From contig OX439043.1 in NCBI GenBank assembly GCA_949317995.1, positions 7,680,501 to 7,744,500 on the forward strand: a stretch of DNA of 64,000 nucleotides, given 5' to 3'. The notes under the pieces were generated by a model, which was not told the DNA's origin, ran no database searches, and saw nothing but the letters and a program-made list of their open reading frames with translations. Shown here piece after piece: positions 32,762 through 46,900 of this stretch (its first letter is position 1; each line of letters starts with the position of its first letter). Source of the stretch: Acholoe squamosa. Lineage: Eukaryota > Annelida > Polychaeta > Phyllodocida > Polynoidae. Both the position numbers and the translations under genes were made by a program.

Positions 32762-32975
32762 CGATCAGCCCAGCCTGAGGACCGAGGGCCTTGGGTTTCT
32801 GGAAGAGACAAACCGGAGCCCTTTGTTTACGTTCTGACACGAGAAAAAGCTTTGATTTTCCTTAAAATAATTCACAAATAAGACAGAAAAGCCACAAACA
32901 GGAAGTGAGACCGGAAGTGCTTTTATGGGTCCCCTGACCCAACATGCGCTCTCAACCAATCAGATTGCAGGAAAG
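32762..32975 (-). promoter_or_regulatory. Inverted-repeat arm (right) with promoter-like words on the minus strand
   Basis: Read on the minus strand there is ATTGG (complement of CCAATCAG near 32957), a CATAAAAGC TATA-like word (about 32921-32930) and two ETS-type CACTTCC sites (about 32903-32921). Then comes the sequence shared, inverted, with 31195-31266. This looks like a promoter plus first exon of some gene, copied on both sides of the retroelement fragment. Confidence 0.35.
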
Positions 32976-33312
32976 GCGACCCAACTGCACTCGAGTGTTA
33001 GAACAACTTGCTTACATCACTAGACCTGGTGCTCCTTTAGACGTTGCTTAAAGGTGCTCATGATTATATTTTTAAAATTCAATAGTACCTCCCATATATA
33101 ACGTGTGATTTGTGGATAAGGCACACTGTAGGAGCAAATTCAAAAGATCAAATGAGAATATGAAGTTGGCTCCAGAAATTCCAAAAACATTCTTGGGAGA
33201 TACTCTCATACTCCATTATTATTGCTCCCATGCTGTACTACTTAACTAATGTGGTACAGTAATAAAAATGTATTCTCTTGCATGAAGTTTGTATTTAGGA
33301 ATGTTTTAGTCC

Positions 33313-33916
33313 TGACTACCAGAACGTCTTGCATATAAGGCGTGTCTTAGGCCTATGTGCGAATCAGAGCCCAGGTGCGCCTTATAGGATCAGCCTGAGT
33401 TAAGGGCACATCTTATACGTGGGGTTTATTCAAATATCATTTGATACATAAAATGATTTACCCTGAAAAACATTTAAATAGCCCCCCACCTCCATCAAAC
33501 CTATGGGTAAAGCTAATGAATGCTGTAAAGGTGTTGGGCAGTATCAGCTCCCCTCCAACCCTACCAGTACTCTATGGTGGCCATAGCTTTTCACACCTTC
33601 CCATGTGACACTCACACCATCCAATGCCACCCTCACTCCATCCCATGCCGCCCTCACACCCTCCAATGTCGCGGTAACACCTTAGCAAGGCTTTCCCCAC
33701 AACTTAGGCCTATTCAATGTACATGTAGGTTGGCTTTTACCAAGGGAGGCTATGTCTTACAGCATATGTCAAAAGGTTGGGGTGCACCTTATACAAGGGT
33801 TTTTTAAAATATTAATCCAGAAGCAGCAGGTGTGCCTTATATGCAAAACACACATCCCTGAGTTAGGGGTGCACCTTATACATGAGCTCCGCCTTATATA
33901 TGCGGGAGATTACGGT
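33313..33916. mobile_element. MITE-like element with ATAAGGCG ends
   Basis: CATATAAGGCG near the left and CGCCTTATATATGCGGGAGA before TTACGGTA at the right are inverted. Inside are units of CCATCCAATGCCACCCTCAC type and several GGTGCACCTTATAC words. It is non-coding and the left end is worn. Confidence 0.55.
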
Positions 33917-35299
33917 AAACTTCATTTTCAATAATCTTGGTGGCCAAAAGAGATCGCAAAGCACATTTTTCTGTAATTCCAATTACCATTTTCTTATTCC
34001 ATGTACCGGGTAATTAGTTCAGGGTGTCAGGAGCAGTGAACCATTATCAAATCACCTTATCATCTTATATCTGGCACAAGGGTCTTCTGTCAAGAAAGAG
34101 AGAATGGTAAACATTCTCCAATCTGTTGTGGACCATCAGAGTAGATGACAGCAGTGGCTTCCTAGAAGTATACATAGAAAAGCATGTCTCTTGAGCTGAG
34201 AGGTGCCAGCAAAGTTCTCAATGGTAAAAAAGTCACCTACTATAATCACAGCAACTACTGATCAGAACCTCCAGTTTCTAACCCTTAGTTTCACTTTTGA
34301 AATCAATGCTTTTGCGATTGATATCCATCACACCTACTAAATTAATGTTAAAAAATGAGATCAGAATGAAATTGAAACACTAGAAAAATCTCAAAAAGTT
34401 TGTCTTTGTATGCGCAAATTTTGAAAAAGACAGCTGCAAGTGCTTCAATCACTACAGTTAGTCAGGAATAGGTTGCATGATTTAGCTGGCTAAGACATCC
34501 TGTATTTCCCTGTGTATTACTAAAAGCCTGTACGGGCTTGTAAACACACTTAAGTGACAAATTTACCAGGATTATAAACAGGGCAGGCTTATACACAGGG
34601 CAGGCTTATATTTCTCTACATGAAATAATGAGGGAGTGGCAAACAGTTTGCTCAAGACTTATCTATGGTTTGTACATCATTCTTTAGACATTTTCTATAA
34701 TCCTTTATCTTTCTTTGCATGAAATATAAGGGTGGCGGAAATTGATATAGCTGAAAAAACATATAAACACCATATGTTGAAGTATGGTAATGGTCCAAAA
34801 TGTTTTTTCATTGAGCACAGAGGCCATACACAGGGAAATATAGTACCCACTTAAACTGCATCAGTAGTGGCCCATGCTAGTGCCCCCTATGGAGGAGCCT
34901 TCAAAATAGGTACTTTTTATACAGATGTCAATCAATCAATGGCAGGGTATTCATATTTCAATTTTTCAAAAGATCGGAACCATTTTGAAAAAGGCTTTGC
35001 ATTTATACAATATGAAAGCTGGCTAACGGCTGATAGCTTTTACGACATTCTACAACGGCCACCCCATTTTTAACATAATAATTGGAATGGTTTAAATTCA
35101 GGTAGAATGCACTTTAGCTGGCACACATCTTGCTGCACATTAGGATTAGCATAGGGTTAGCATTAGGGTAGCTAAAGGGTTCACTTAATTCAGCACCGGC
35201 TAAAGTGCATTAGTCTCTCAATTTCTCCTAATATGACAGGAATGAAGAGACCTGATGTACACAGACTTTGTTGAACATGGTTAAATGTATAAGGTAATG
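33917..35299. other. No gene recognised
   Basis: Short frames only. The region is close to plain AT-rich spacer. Confidence 0.45.
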
Positions 35300-35482
35300 T
35301 GATGGGAATCATTTTCTTTCAATCAGTTCTAAGGGGGGGGGTCATTTTTTTTCAACCCATTCCTAAGGGGGGGGTCACTTTTTTTCAACCTATTCCCAGG
35401 GGGGGGGGTAATTTTTTTTTGACGTATTCGTTCTGCCAGATTGGCACCCCCCCCCCTGCCATAAATAATGAACGCTCCCTTA
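35300..35482. mobile_element. Family-2 MITE right end
   Basis: Three G-tract/TTTTTTTC units lead into CATAAATAATGAACGCTCCC, the complement of the end at 30828. TTA follows directly. Confidence 0.6.
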
Positions 35483-35485
35483 ACA

Positions 35486-36255
35486 AGGATGGCGCCAACC
35501 TGCGTGCAAAGTGCAGGGACCGGGCGGTCAATGCGTGTTGGTAGTGTTGGTATTAAATCGATGGAGCTTGCTCCTGAGTGGCGAAAAGTGTTGATAGCTG
35601 AAGGCTAACATATTCTACTAGTCGACTGTTGTTGAAGCTTGTTTACTTGTGACAGTTGTGTATATGTAGACGAATAAAAAACTAGCTGGAACATGAGTAG
35701 TGTCTCATTATTTCTTATAGAAGTACAATCTACGTGGGTCGGGAACACTACACATTGAAAATTATCTTAAATGAAAATGCTAAAATAATATTTCACATAA
35801 AACCAGACACGATCCAATTAAATTTATCAAGATTTACTAAAATGTTTAACAGTCAATAGTTACAATCAGAAAAGATATGATAGAACAATATGCTTAAACG
35901 AGAAAAAAAAACGTTTTTAGCAACAAAAAAAAAAGGTTTATAAGAAACTTTTTTTACCCAAACCAAATAAAAATGTCTGCGAACATTCAAAATACATTTT
36001 TGCCAATTGCCATGGGATATTGTCTATATCCATGCATTACAATTTAGGCGTAAAAAAAGTTTGTTTCCTGTCACCCGACCGATAATAGCAAAACAGGACC
36101 GATCCTACATTTTTAAGTAGGGTCGGTCCATTACTAACTACCCATTAAGAGGTCTACAATCAAATCACCAGACCCTTCACCCACAGGCCCTTTCACCACT
36201 GATCACTTATGTGCCACCTGATAACATTCCCAGCTATCACCTTACAAGCACTGCC
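35486..36255. other. Spacer with a possible LTR remnant
   Basis: The end ...GTCGGGAACACTACA near 35755, preceded by a GAATAAAA signal at about 35673, resembles an LTR 3' half. No partner or internal region was found. No gene is seen. Confidence 0.3.
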
Positions 36256-36261
36256 ATGTTC

Positions 36262-36478
36262 AGGGCCCTAGACCCCTAAAATCGACATGGCGACATGGGC
36301 ATTTTTGAGCTTAGTGACATGGGACATAAGCACTTTCTTAAAATCGACATAGGGACATGAGCTTTTCTTAAAATCGACACAGTGACATGGACATTTCTTA
36401 AAATCGACACAGTGACATGATCATTTCTTAAAATCGACATGGGACATTGGGGACCCCCCATCAAGGGCCCCATGTTCA
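36262..36478. mobile_element. Non-autonomous element carrying an ATCGACATG minisatellite
   Basis: GGGCCCTAGACCCC at the left and a GGGGACCCCCCATCAAGGGC end at the right enclose four to five units of about 30 bp, TTCTTAAAATCGACANNGnGACATG. A nearly identical inverted copy lies at 58009-58210. Confidence 0.75.
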
Positions 36479-36965
36479 GGGTTGGCTGCACATTGAACAG
36501 TACATAGGCTTCCTCTATTGACACTCAGAAGTGACTGATTACTTCTTGCCCCAAGATTTAATACAGACCACCTGATTTCACTGTTTTATGGCAGAAATAC
36601 TTGACCTATTCATATGACATTTTCAGATATTAATTACAATTAATACCACCCACCTCATCATCACATTAGTATCTAGATATTTATGTTTTTTTCTGGTGCA
36701 GATGCACACTCTACACATCAGAAACTATGGTGGGTTACAGTAGGTTATTCAGTGAAGACAACAAAGGACAGGCAAAGGTAATGCAAAAAAAGGACAAATA
36801 AATTGCTCGCTCCACATTCTGTTGGTTGGAATCCATACACAAGAAAAAATTAACTTTTGAGACCAAAAAAGATAATGAATCGCTCACTCTCACCATTTTT
36901 CAAAAATCGAAATCCATAAACCAACCTTTTCTTTTGGTATAGCTTTAGATAGGACAATTTTTTTT

Positions 36966-36971
36966 TTTATT
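36966..36971 (-). terminator. Polyadenylation signal of the SEA-domain gene
   Basis: AATAAA on the minus strand, about 150 nt after the stop codon at 37119. It is the first such hexamer downstream. Confidence 0.55.
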
Positions 36972-37118
36972 TGATTTTAAAAAGTGAAACAGAATACTTT
37001 TGGGTAAAACATTTGTTAGTTATATTTTCAATATCATAATTCCTATTTCTAACCTAGAAATATAACCTTTTTTCTGCAAATTTGGGTTGGCAGGTTTTCT
37101 GAGACATCTTTGAACGTT

Positions 37119-37447
37119 TCATTTTGAAGTGGTTGGTGTGGTTGAAGGAGTGGGTATGATTTTAGAGGGAGGTCTGGTAGTGGAAGGGATGGGTTTAGTG
37201 AAACGGGTAGGCGGATTGGAAGGGGTGGGTGCAGTAATAGTGGGAGTGTTTTTAGGAAATGTAGTAGTTAAGATTGAAAATCGAGTGGTAAATTTACGGC
37301 TACCAAATGTACCAGTAAATGTGACGAGACTGGTGCGTGGACGGGTCATAGGGAAGGTTGTGCCGCGAGACGAAGCAGCTGGAGCCCGAGTTGATGGAGC
37401 CTGAGTTGGTGGAGGCTCTGTTACTGGATCGATAGGGGATTCTGAAA
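37119..37447 (-). other. SEA gene exon 9: Thr/Pro-rich C-terminal tail and stop
   Basis: The acceptor AACTTCTAG gives exactly 110 codons including TGA in the phase set by exon 8. More than half the residues are Thr, Pro or Ser, as in O-glycosylated stalks. Confidence 0.75.
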
Positions 37448-39635
37448 CTAGAAGTTGTATTTAGGTTCAGTTCAAATTTTCAAAAAGAGATGTGCTTTAG
37501 ATTAGATGACCCTCCAATGTTGGCACTCAACAGGGCTACCCTATATATTTCCCTTCAATTCACATTTTGGTTCTATTCAATAGTACAGAAGCCACTACAT
37601 TGTACCCTGGAGTTACGGAGATAATTCTGGGTCGGTTTGAGGCCCATGTCCAACTGAACAACTGTCCAGCGCTTATAGATTTAGAGGGGGGGGGGGCACT
37701 GCTGGTGCCCCAGTCCTTATTCCGAGGTAGCAGTTTGTCCCATGGGCGCAGCCATTGCTGGAGCTTGTTACCAGCGAGTTCTACTGATAAGAGCTATCAG
37801 ATGGGTACCAGTTGGCCCCCTAGAGGGCCGCAGTGAATAGTTGGGATGCTCTCATTGGCTATTAATTAATGTAATTACCAGGATATTACCAGGATATGTC
37901 AAATATGGAAAAGTTTGTTACGGTTATGAAAGAAAAAGACTCTAGTATATTAAATGCACTTGCAAAGTTTGTGTATACTGCCTTTAAGCATAGGCAGCAA
38001 CAGCTGTAAACTACCCTCTTTGGAATCAAACTATTACTCTAGGTATTATGCATATTGTACAGTTTCACCTATTATCATATCATCACATACAGGAAATGTA
38101 TTGTATATAAATATATGAGTAATAGGTATAGTGCATTTGACCCACCTAGGTTATGTATGCCGTGTCTGTATTTGTGTATCTTTGTAGGGATTTTTTGTCT
38201 ACATGATACCTTGTATGACTCAGTGCTATATGCTCATGGTAAAACTGTAGAAGACATATCTCGGACCTTGAATATTGCTATTAATAATTTTTTTGTATGG
38301 TCCTCTACTAACAAACTTACTGTAAACGAGAAAAAAACCAAGGTTATGGTATTTGCATTGGCTAATAAATTAAAGAAACTACCTAAGCCCAAGATATATC
38401 TAAATAATGTATTGTTGAACACTGTTATTTCATATAAGTACCTTGGAGTAACTCTGGACCAGCAATTGAATTTTAATATGTACTTGAGAAGCATCATTAA
38501 TAATGTTCGATATAAATCCCATCTGTTGTACACAACCAGGAAACTTATGTCGCTGGACACAAGGCTTAGCATCTATAAGGCATATGACTGCCAATCATTG
38601 ACTATTGTGATATATTATACATTGGATCAAATGACGAGTATTTATCAGAACTTCAAAGGCTTCAAAATAAGTGTCTAAAAACTTGCTTTTCATACCATAT
38701 ATTATCATCTACTGACAAGGTTCATCATGATGCAAATCTGTCATTTTTAAGTGACCGAAGGCTTCATCATTTGAGAATATTTGCTTATAAAAGAAGTAGC
38801 GTAGGAGGGTATGTAAAAATATGACAAGACAGACAAGATTTAACACTGCACCAGTCTTGGATTATCCTATACCCAAGCTTAGATCATTTGAATTTAGTCC
38901 TCAGGTCTCATCGTCACAAAGCTGGAATGCACTACCAGTTGACTACAGATTGTCTCCTGACATAGAAACTTTTAAGGAAAAATTTAAGTCAATGATGATG
39001 GAAACTGTTCCTAAAATTAATTTAATTAATTAATGTATCCCTATGTCTCATATAGAGTCTACCAACATTTTGGTTTTGAAATCCTCATATTGGAAGAGAA
39101 ATTATTAATTAAAGAGGGGGGTAGGGGGGTCAGGGGGATGGTGGTTATGATCTATATTGTATCTTTCCAATGTCGCTGTCATGACACATCAGATATTATT
39201 GTTATCGTTCTTTTGATCCTTGTAGTTCAAGCTTTGCATTCAAAGGGGTCACCAAATAACATAGATATGAAGGTGGCTCCGTGAGCTAACTGGTCAGCGT
39301 CTTTGATCCTATCAAATTAATCTATTTAAGAGATAGGATATAAATGTATCTTTGTTTGTGTGTTGTCATAAGTAATAATACACTGTATTCGTCTCCAAAC
39401 AAAAGACCAATAAAGCTCAAAACTTGTTAAAAAAAAGTGTGCTTGTGTGTGTGAATGTGTGAGTAATCGTGTGCGTGATCTGTGTTATACAGATATATAA
39501 TGTTTTCATAGATATAGTTCTGTAGTACTGTATACTATGCATGTAGTCTGTAGAACATAGAGCATATTATTGTAGTAGACTTACTGTATGACACATAGGT
39601 CGGCAATGACCTCACTTTTTGTTGTCAATAAAAGC

Positions 39636-39717
<82 letters not shown>

Positions 39718-40869
39718 CCTACTAAGTCTATACAAAACAGGTGCTTATTGGACGTCTACCTTTAGTGATTAGGGTATGACTAATGATTCAAATTCTCCTG
39801 GCAGATATTATAGGAGACTAGATATAGGAGACTAGCTCCAAAACCAGGCATGAAAAAGAAAATAGAAAAAGAAAATCTTGAAGCTGCTCTAAACTTAGCA
39901 ACACTTAGATTCACCGTAATTTCAGTCCTTTTTTTGTTTTGTTTTGGATTTTTGGACATTCATGGCTAAAATAAGGAATGTCAGTAGAATGCTTATTGCA
40001 TTAAGCCCTGGCTCCACTAGGTGGCGTGGGGCTGCACAGGTTTTCCTTGCATTGGGGTATCCTCTCTGCTTGCCAGTACAGGAACGCTGCGTTTCGCAGC
40101 GACTCGAAATGCTGCATTCCTGTACTGGCAAGCAGAAAGGATACCCTAAACCTGTGCCGCCTGTGATGCTGCCGCCCCATGCCACCTTTATAGTAGTGGA
40201 GTCCTGGCATAAGGTATACGCACCATCAACAGCAGCTTCTGCAGTCTTGTAGTTACCGATGGTTGCGTCTGAAAAGTTAGCTCGCACTGTGTTTTTCAGT
40301 GCATCAGGATCAAAACCAGCAGCAGCAGATTCCAACACGACTGACTGCATCACGAGGACATCACTGGGAAATAAAGATGTAAAATTATGATCATGTTCAG
40401 ATTTGTATTATGCAAACTTAACAGTTACACCTGCTTACAACATGTCCTCACAAAATGAAATGTCAGAGTTTACAGCCTACTTAGTATAAAACGTTTTTAA
40501 TGTTAAAAAAAGTTTTTATTGGCTGCCAGACAAGTTTAAAACGTCAAGACATGTACTTAAAATGCGTGTTTTTTTTTAACGTTTTGTAAAATGTTTCTAT
40601 CTAGGTAAAAAAAACACTTTCTGAATAAAAATAAGTTAGAACATTTTAAAAACGTTGAAGAATACAAACATTAAAAAAGTTTTTATTACGTTCAAAGGTT
40701 TTATTTTTCAACAAACAAAAACATTTGTGAAAAAAATAAGATTTTTACCCTAACCAAAATAAACCGTTTACATATTTGTCATATTCCGTATGATATGTTT
40801 TTGTGTCAATGACATATTTGAATATCTAACTCAGATGGTTCACATCACCCTAACATCAGTACTAATGTT

Positions 40870-40947
<78 letters not shown>

Positions 40948-43900
40948 ACTAAGGGATACACTCTTAACTTGATACTGGGGATTATTCTGTAAATTATGTA
41001 GATTTGAAATTCAACTCTCAGTGCTAAAAGGAAGGGGATATCAATTTTAATTTCAAATCTATTTATATAAGACAATGTAAAAGTGCTGAAGCGGTGGTTT
41101 GCCATCCCCATATGTTTTTTGACAAGGTGCCATGTTATTATAATAACTTGGGTTACGGGATTTTCGAGCTGATATTATCGGCGGCCAGAGGCAACAAAAA
41201 AAGTTTGATTTCTCGACCAGAGATTCCCAGTGGCCAAAGGCAGAAAAAAATCCATCAATAATGCCCCAAAATTACACTTTTCGGGCAATCAAAGTCACCT
41301 TTTTGCAATAAAGCATGCTTTTTGGGGAAGTAAATTTAGGAAAGGCCGAAAGTTGGTACGTGTTTACCAATGACCATGCACTTTTTTATATATATTTTTT
41401 TGCCAAAAATGTTCAGAATTGCCAGCGGCCAAAGGTAAAAAAAAATGTTGGTAGAAACCACTTTCTTTACTTTACTCAGTATTCTTATTCTAACATTATG
41501 TATCAAGCCAATAATGCAATCGTTCTGCCTATCTGAAAAAGTATGTTAAACTATTGATGCAATAGATATATTTACTTTGCTTGTCTTCTCCTTCTCCTGC
41601 CATAGTTATTCCATCCAAGGTGTCTGAAACAAACAAAAGGTTCTCTCACCACGGGAAGTGCCACAATTGACTCAACGATGGATAAAAATTAAGAAATAGC
41701 TTATTCCCTCAGTGCCGATTTCTGTGATATCTTGAGATTTGTGTAAGAGGCACTAAGCACTGCTATAATCAATCATCATGTGGAGACCAATTTTAGGGAG
41801 GAGTCTCCTTCATTTGAATGGTATCTCTGGGTGTCATATGTAATGGTTTCCCATTGGTGTCGTATATGATAGTCACTTCTATTGAAAAAAGTGCTGTTCT
41901 TGGGGTGTCTATATATAATTTTTATGTTATCCATGACCATATCTTGCTTTGACCTTTATAGCCTAATTCTATCTAATACAGAGCAGTCACATACGCTGGT
42001 CCCCTGCAGGAATTTGAGGGCATGATACCCGCAGGCCATGTCTGATGACATTTTCCCCAGATTCTCTCGAAGCCCACTAGATGGGAGTTTTAGATTCCCC
42101 AATCACAGTTTATATTCCAAACATCTGTATAGGAGAGCCAGATTGACTATTGGGGTTATAGGGTGCACTCTTGTCAGTAAGTGTTAAAACAGGGGATGAT
42201 TGACTGGTAACTTCTTAGACATGGCCAGCCTGTATGATGTCCCCAACACTTAGGATGGTTGCCATTCAAATTAGTCACTTTGTACTCACACGGTGGTACA
42301 TTGTAAATAGCTAATGTAAGTACACAGCGACCTCTACTTTAAATTTACACATTCTACGTACATGGTCTGAAATCACAGAAGGTGTGCAAATGGGAATTTT
42401 GGTGAAAGTCAGCCCCCTACACTTAGGATTTTGATTTTTCCCCAATTTTTTTGGGTCATATTTTTGGGCTCAATGAGTTCTTGATGTTATATATGTGACA
42501 CGATCTGCGAAAAGGGGTCTTAGTGCAGGGGGCCCTAAGACCCCTTCTTGCAGTCCATGCCACATATGGGTTTTAGTGGTCCAATATCAATATTCTGGGG
42601 GGTTGAACATACCTAAAATTGACCCCTTTCAGCCTGGAAAATCAATAAAATCGACAAATTTCATCATTTTTTGTAGAATGAGGACTAGGTATGTGTCTGT
42701 CCACTTTTATTATGTAAATTATAGTCTTGTGGTGAAATAGGAGCAAAAATTATGTTCCTGGTCGGATTTTTTCTATTCTTCTGGAGCATTTTACTTTTTG
42801 TAAAATGGTCTGTCCGGGCGATAATTTGGTCATTTGTGAGCCAGCAAGCTAAATGGACTGTCCAAGGGGGATTAGTACCAATTCTGACCACCAGGGGGAC
42901 ACCACTAAGGCTTAAAAAGGGGAAACTAGACCGAAAATTCTATTATACTAGTTTTCCATGAGGATTTCAATAGTCCTAAAGGGAAATTTCCATTTTTAGT
43001 CCAAACCTTCCAAATTTGGAATGCAAATAGAACGTTTTTAGGGAATTTCAGGGCATAAATCAGTGTATCTGTTGATATGTGTTGCCATGGAAACAAGATT
43101 TCCACTCAAAATAGAGGAATAAAAAGGCCCATTGATAGCCCCACTCACAGGAATGAATGTACTTAAAAAATGGTAAAAATCCTATTTCTAGGTCAAATTC
43201 TATGAGAAAATGATTTTAAAGAATATGATGATTTTCCTTATTTGCATAATTATGCATACTTATACTAATCTCGAGTTATCTCGGGAAATATGCAAGTTAG
43301 AGGTTATTTGGGATAGCGATAGGTCAGTGATCACCCAAATTCCTAGACCCATAACTCATAAACTCAAAGAGATATTTTCTTATGTAATACATCATTGAAA
43401 AGCTCATGACCTGAATTTAGAAATTGACTTTTCCCCTCGGGGGGACCCTTTTGCCTTGGCTGGACACATTTGGCCTCCCCCCATTAAATACCTAAAAGTG
43501 AAATGGGTTCAATTATGCCTTAAAAGATTTGCTACATGTTAGGGGTAAAGTATGTTGAAAACAAAATTTGATTTCCTCCATAAACTTCACTGTGAAGGGG
43601 CAATAAGTGATTTTCCTTGAAAATCCCCCTTTTTCCTTGTGCGGGCGAAAGATCATGTTCCTTCCCCTCCTGTGTAGGATTAACACATTTAACTATCCTA
43701 ACTAAGTCAGTTATTTACCCCCTATATATACCTAAGTGCCCAATGTATAGGGCAATGGATTACTCTCCATCCTTTGCAGTAGCAGAGATAGGAAGTGCTA
43801 TTTTGTCCGGGCGAAATCATGTCCGGGCGAGTGACCATTGAATAACATGCCACGTTTAGGGGTTGATTTCCTACAGAAATTGAAATTTCATCTTAATGAA

Positions 43901-46900
43901 AATAATAGCTCTAGACCATTTAGACCTGTAGATTACAGAAATCACATTGTTATGTATGTCCGATGTGTCTTTTATATCATGAAATGAGTGTACTTATAAT
44001 AAATGTTTGTAGAGATTCTTGGCATATGTCCGGACGAATGACATTTGAGTAATATGCCATGTTGAGGTCTTGATTTTCTACAGAAACAATTGTCATATTA
44101 CCATGACAATCTCAGATCTAGACCATTTTGACCTGTAGATCATGAAAATAACATGTTTCTTTATGTCAGATGTGACCTTATTAATGTAAAATGAGAATAC
44201 TTTTAACGGTTTTTATCATGATTCTGCCTACATTTCTTGTCCTCACACAAAATTCAATATTCCTGCCCCTCCTCTGCACAATAGGGATATTCAAATATCC
44301 TAACTATGCCTGTTATTTACCCCCTATATATACCTTAGTACTCAATGTATGGGATAATTGATTGCTGCTAAACCTTTGCAGTATCAGGGATGGGAAGTGC
44401 TTTTTTGTCCAGGTGAAATTGTGTCCGGGCGAGTGACCATTGAGTAACATGCCATGTTGAGGGCTTGGTTTCCTACTGAAATAATCATTTTATCTCATTG
44501 AAAATCACAGATCTGGACCATCTTGAGCAGTAGATGATGGAATTCACATTGTTATCTGTGTCAGCTGATTCCTTGCTATCATAAAATGAGCCTACCTTTA
44601 ATGGATTTTGGTCACAATTCTGAACATAATGTCCAGGCGAGTGATGAACTACAAGGTATTTTGAACAGAAATTACAGATTTTTTTCCCCATCAAAACTAT
44701 ATAACACCTGAAAGTACATGCCGTGGGCATTGTATTCCATATAATCTATAGTTCCTACCATATTCTGTTCAGCTTTTATATAGAACAGAAAGAAATGAAT
44801 ATCTTAGAATCTGAGATTTACTTGAATTCCAGGCTAGGCCCTATAGGAAAATGACCTGAGAGAAAGGCAAAAAGCCCATTACGTCTGACTACAATACTCC
44901 AAACCCAACCATTAGACCCAGTACTACAAGCAAAATCATAATAACAGTGGACCAGAATCATATCATAGGTCATTTTGAATCAATAAAGGGAAAATACCCC
45001 GGATGGTCACTCGGGAGGACATCGTTTCCAGGTAGATAGCTTCTGGGCATTGCCATAGCAACAGTGTTCATATTTAACTCATAATATTTCATGTGCAGTT
45101 ACCCCAAGACCTATTCACTATCCACAAAAAATATTTTTGAGATACTACATAATTTTTTCTCAGACCTCTCAAAACTCCACCAAGGCCTATTTGCACACTA
45201 TCTATGATTTTTGACCACATACAGTGACTTCTACTGTAAATCTACAGTTTACTTCTAACAGTGTAGCAGAGTAGGCTGGATGCCATTTCCTAACATTACT
45301 GGCTGGGTGTAGTGGCAGCATGTTTAAGAATGGCCCGAGGTATTCAAAGCATAGCTAATATGAGCTCTATAATTAATAGTTCAACTTACTCTTCAGCATG
45401 TCTCTTTTTTCTTTTCCCAAGGTATCTACAAAAGAGGAACTTATTAAGTTCAAGTGATATGCAGACAGTTCACATAACTACTCTAGCTTGTGAAAGCATC
45501 TCCAACATAAATGTATTTTCATTGAAAATAATCCAAATCTTTACAATTGCACTTTACTCAGTGCCCAATGTAAAATGTGTCCATGCGTTTCGAAGTAACC
45601 TCCAGTTCCAATACATGGAATATCAGGAAAATGTGACCATTGCACATTTTGACATTTCTAGCCAGAGAGATAGACAGACAGATAGAACCAGAGCCAGAGA
45701 GGGACAAAAACAGGTAAGAGGGAGTGGTAATAGACTGAGGGTCAGAGCATAATGGTAATGCATTTATATGGTGGTACCACCCTAAATCAGATCACTTCTG
45801 GATAGAATGGTGAAAGTCCCGCACTAAATACAGTCAATTTTTCATTTCTAGGGCTATAAATTGGGTTCTAAACAGGCTGTCTGTGTATATATTGGCACTA
45901 AAATTATCCTGAAGGCTTGGAGAATATTTAAAAAAAAAAGATGGGAAAAGAATTAAAATAATCTAGATTATTTGCTGCGGACCGAAGGGGCCTATGATAG
46001 AGGTGTAGTGACTCAGGTGGCAGACCACAAAATCACATCAGCCGTTTCCATGGTGATTTACAAACAAATCTGATTGTACTTTGTTATGGCAGACCTAGTG
46101 TATGATTTTTGCCATTTCAAAAGCTACAATCTGGTATATTTGGCTTAGTTCTGAGGAAATTTTAAGTATTGAAATAGTTTGTCAAGCGTCAGCGATATTG
46201 GATATTTTTGGATCGCACCACATATTTTGGGTGTTACCACCATATATGGTCAATTGCACTGAGATGGGGACAAATCCATTTTTCACCATGGGAAGGGGGT
46301 AAAGATGTTTTGAATATTTTTCATTTCCATTAGGTGGGTCAGGTCAGGATCTTGATTGGAAACAATGGTTTTACCCATGTATCATTAATATTTAAAGCAG
46401 CAGACTACAAAATATAAGCTTTTTATGAGGTATTTCAAACGTTTTTTCATAGTGCTCCCACTGCTATGGGGCAAAGTAAAGAGAAAATGCATTGGAAATG
46501 TATAATTTTTTTTATATTTCCACTAGCTCCCAATATTTAGCATTATATATAATCAATTCAAGAACTATTCCCCTTATCTGCCTGGAGTTCTTGTGGTGTA
46601 GGTAAAGTGGAACCATACTTGCCTCATTCTTTAATGAATGATAATGGGGAGAAATAAATCATATTTATCAAATGCAAATATATAATTAGAAAGCCTTAGG
46701 TGTCAACTATCAGTCATTAGGTAAAGAATTTTAAATTCATTAACATTATACCTCAGTATTGCCATATTTGAAATTGCAATGTGATTTGGCATAGTTTTAG
46801 AGGAACCATACTTGCCACATAAAGTGATTCCTCCAGTGCATAGTTATGGGATTTCCTAGAGATGCATTGTCATAAAGATTAACCACTTATGCACCTATCT

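Noticed and set aside
35660..35760. LTR-like end with AATAAA
   Set aside because: No start, primer site, target duplication or partner LTR could be found.
45312..45752. 146-codon plus-strand frame
   Set aside because: It shows no domain, has low-complexity R/Q/D ends and lies antisense in intron 6 of the SEA gene without splice signs.
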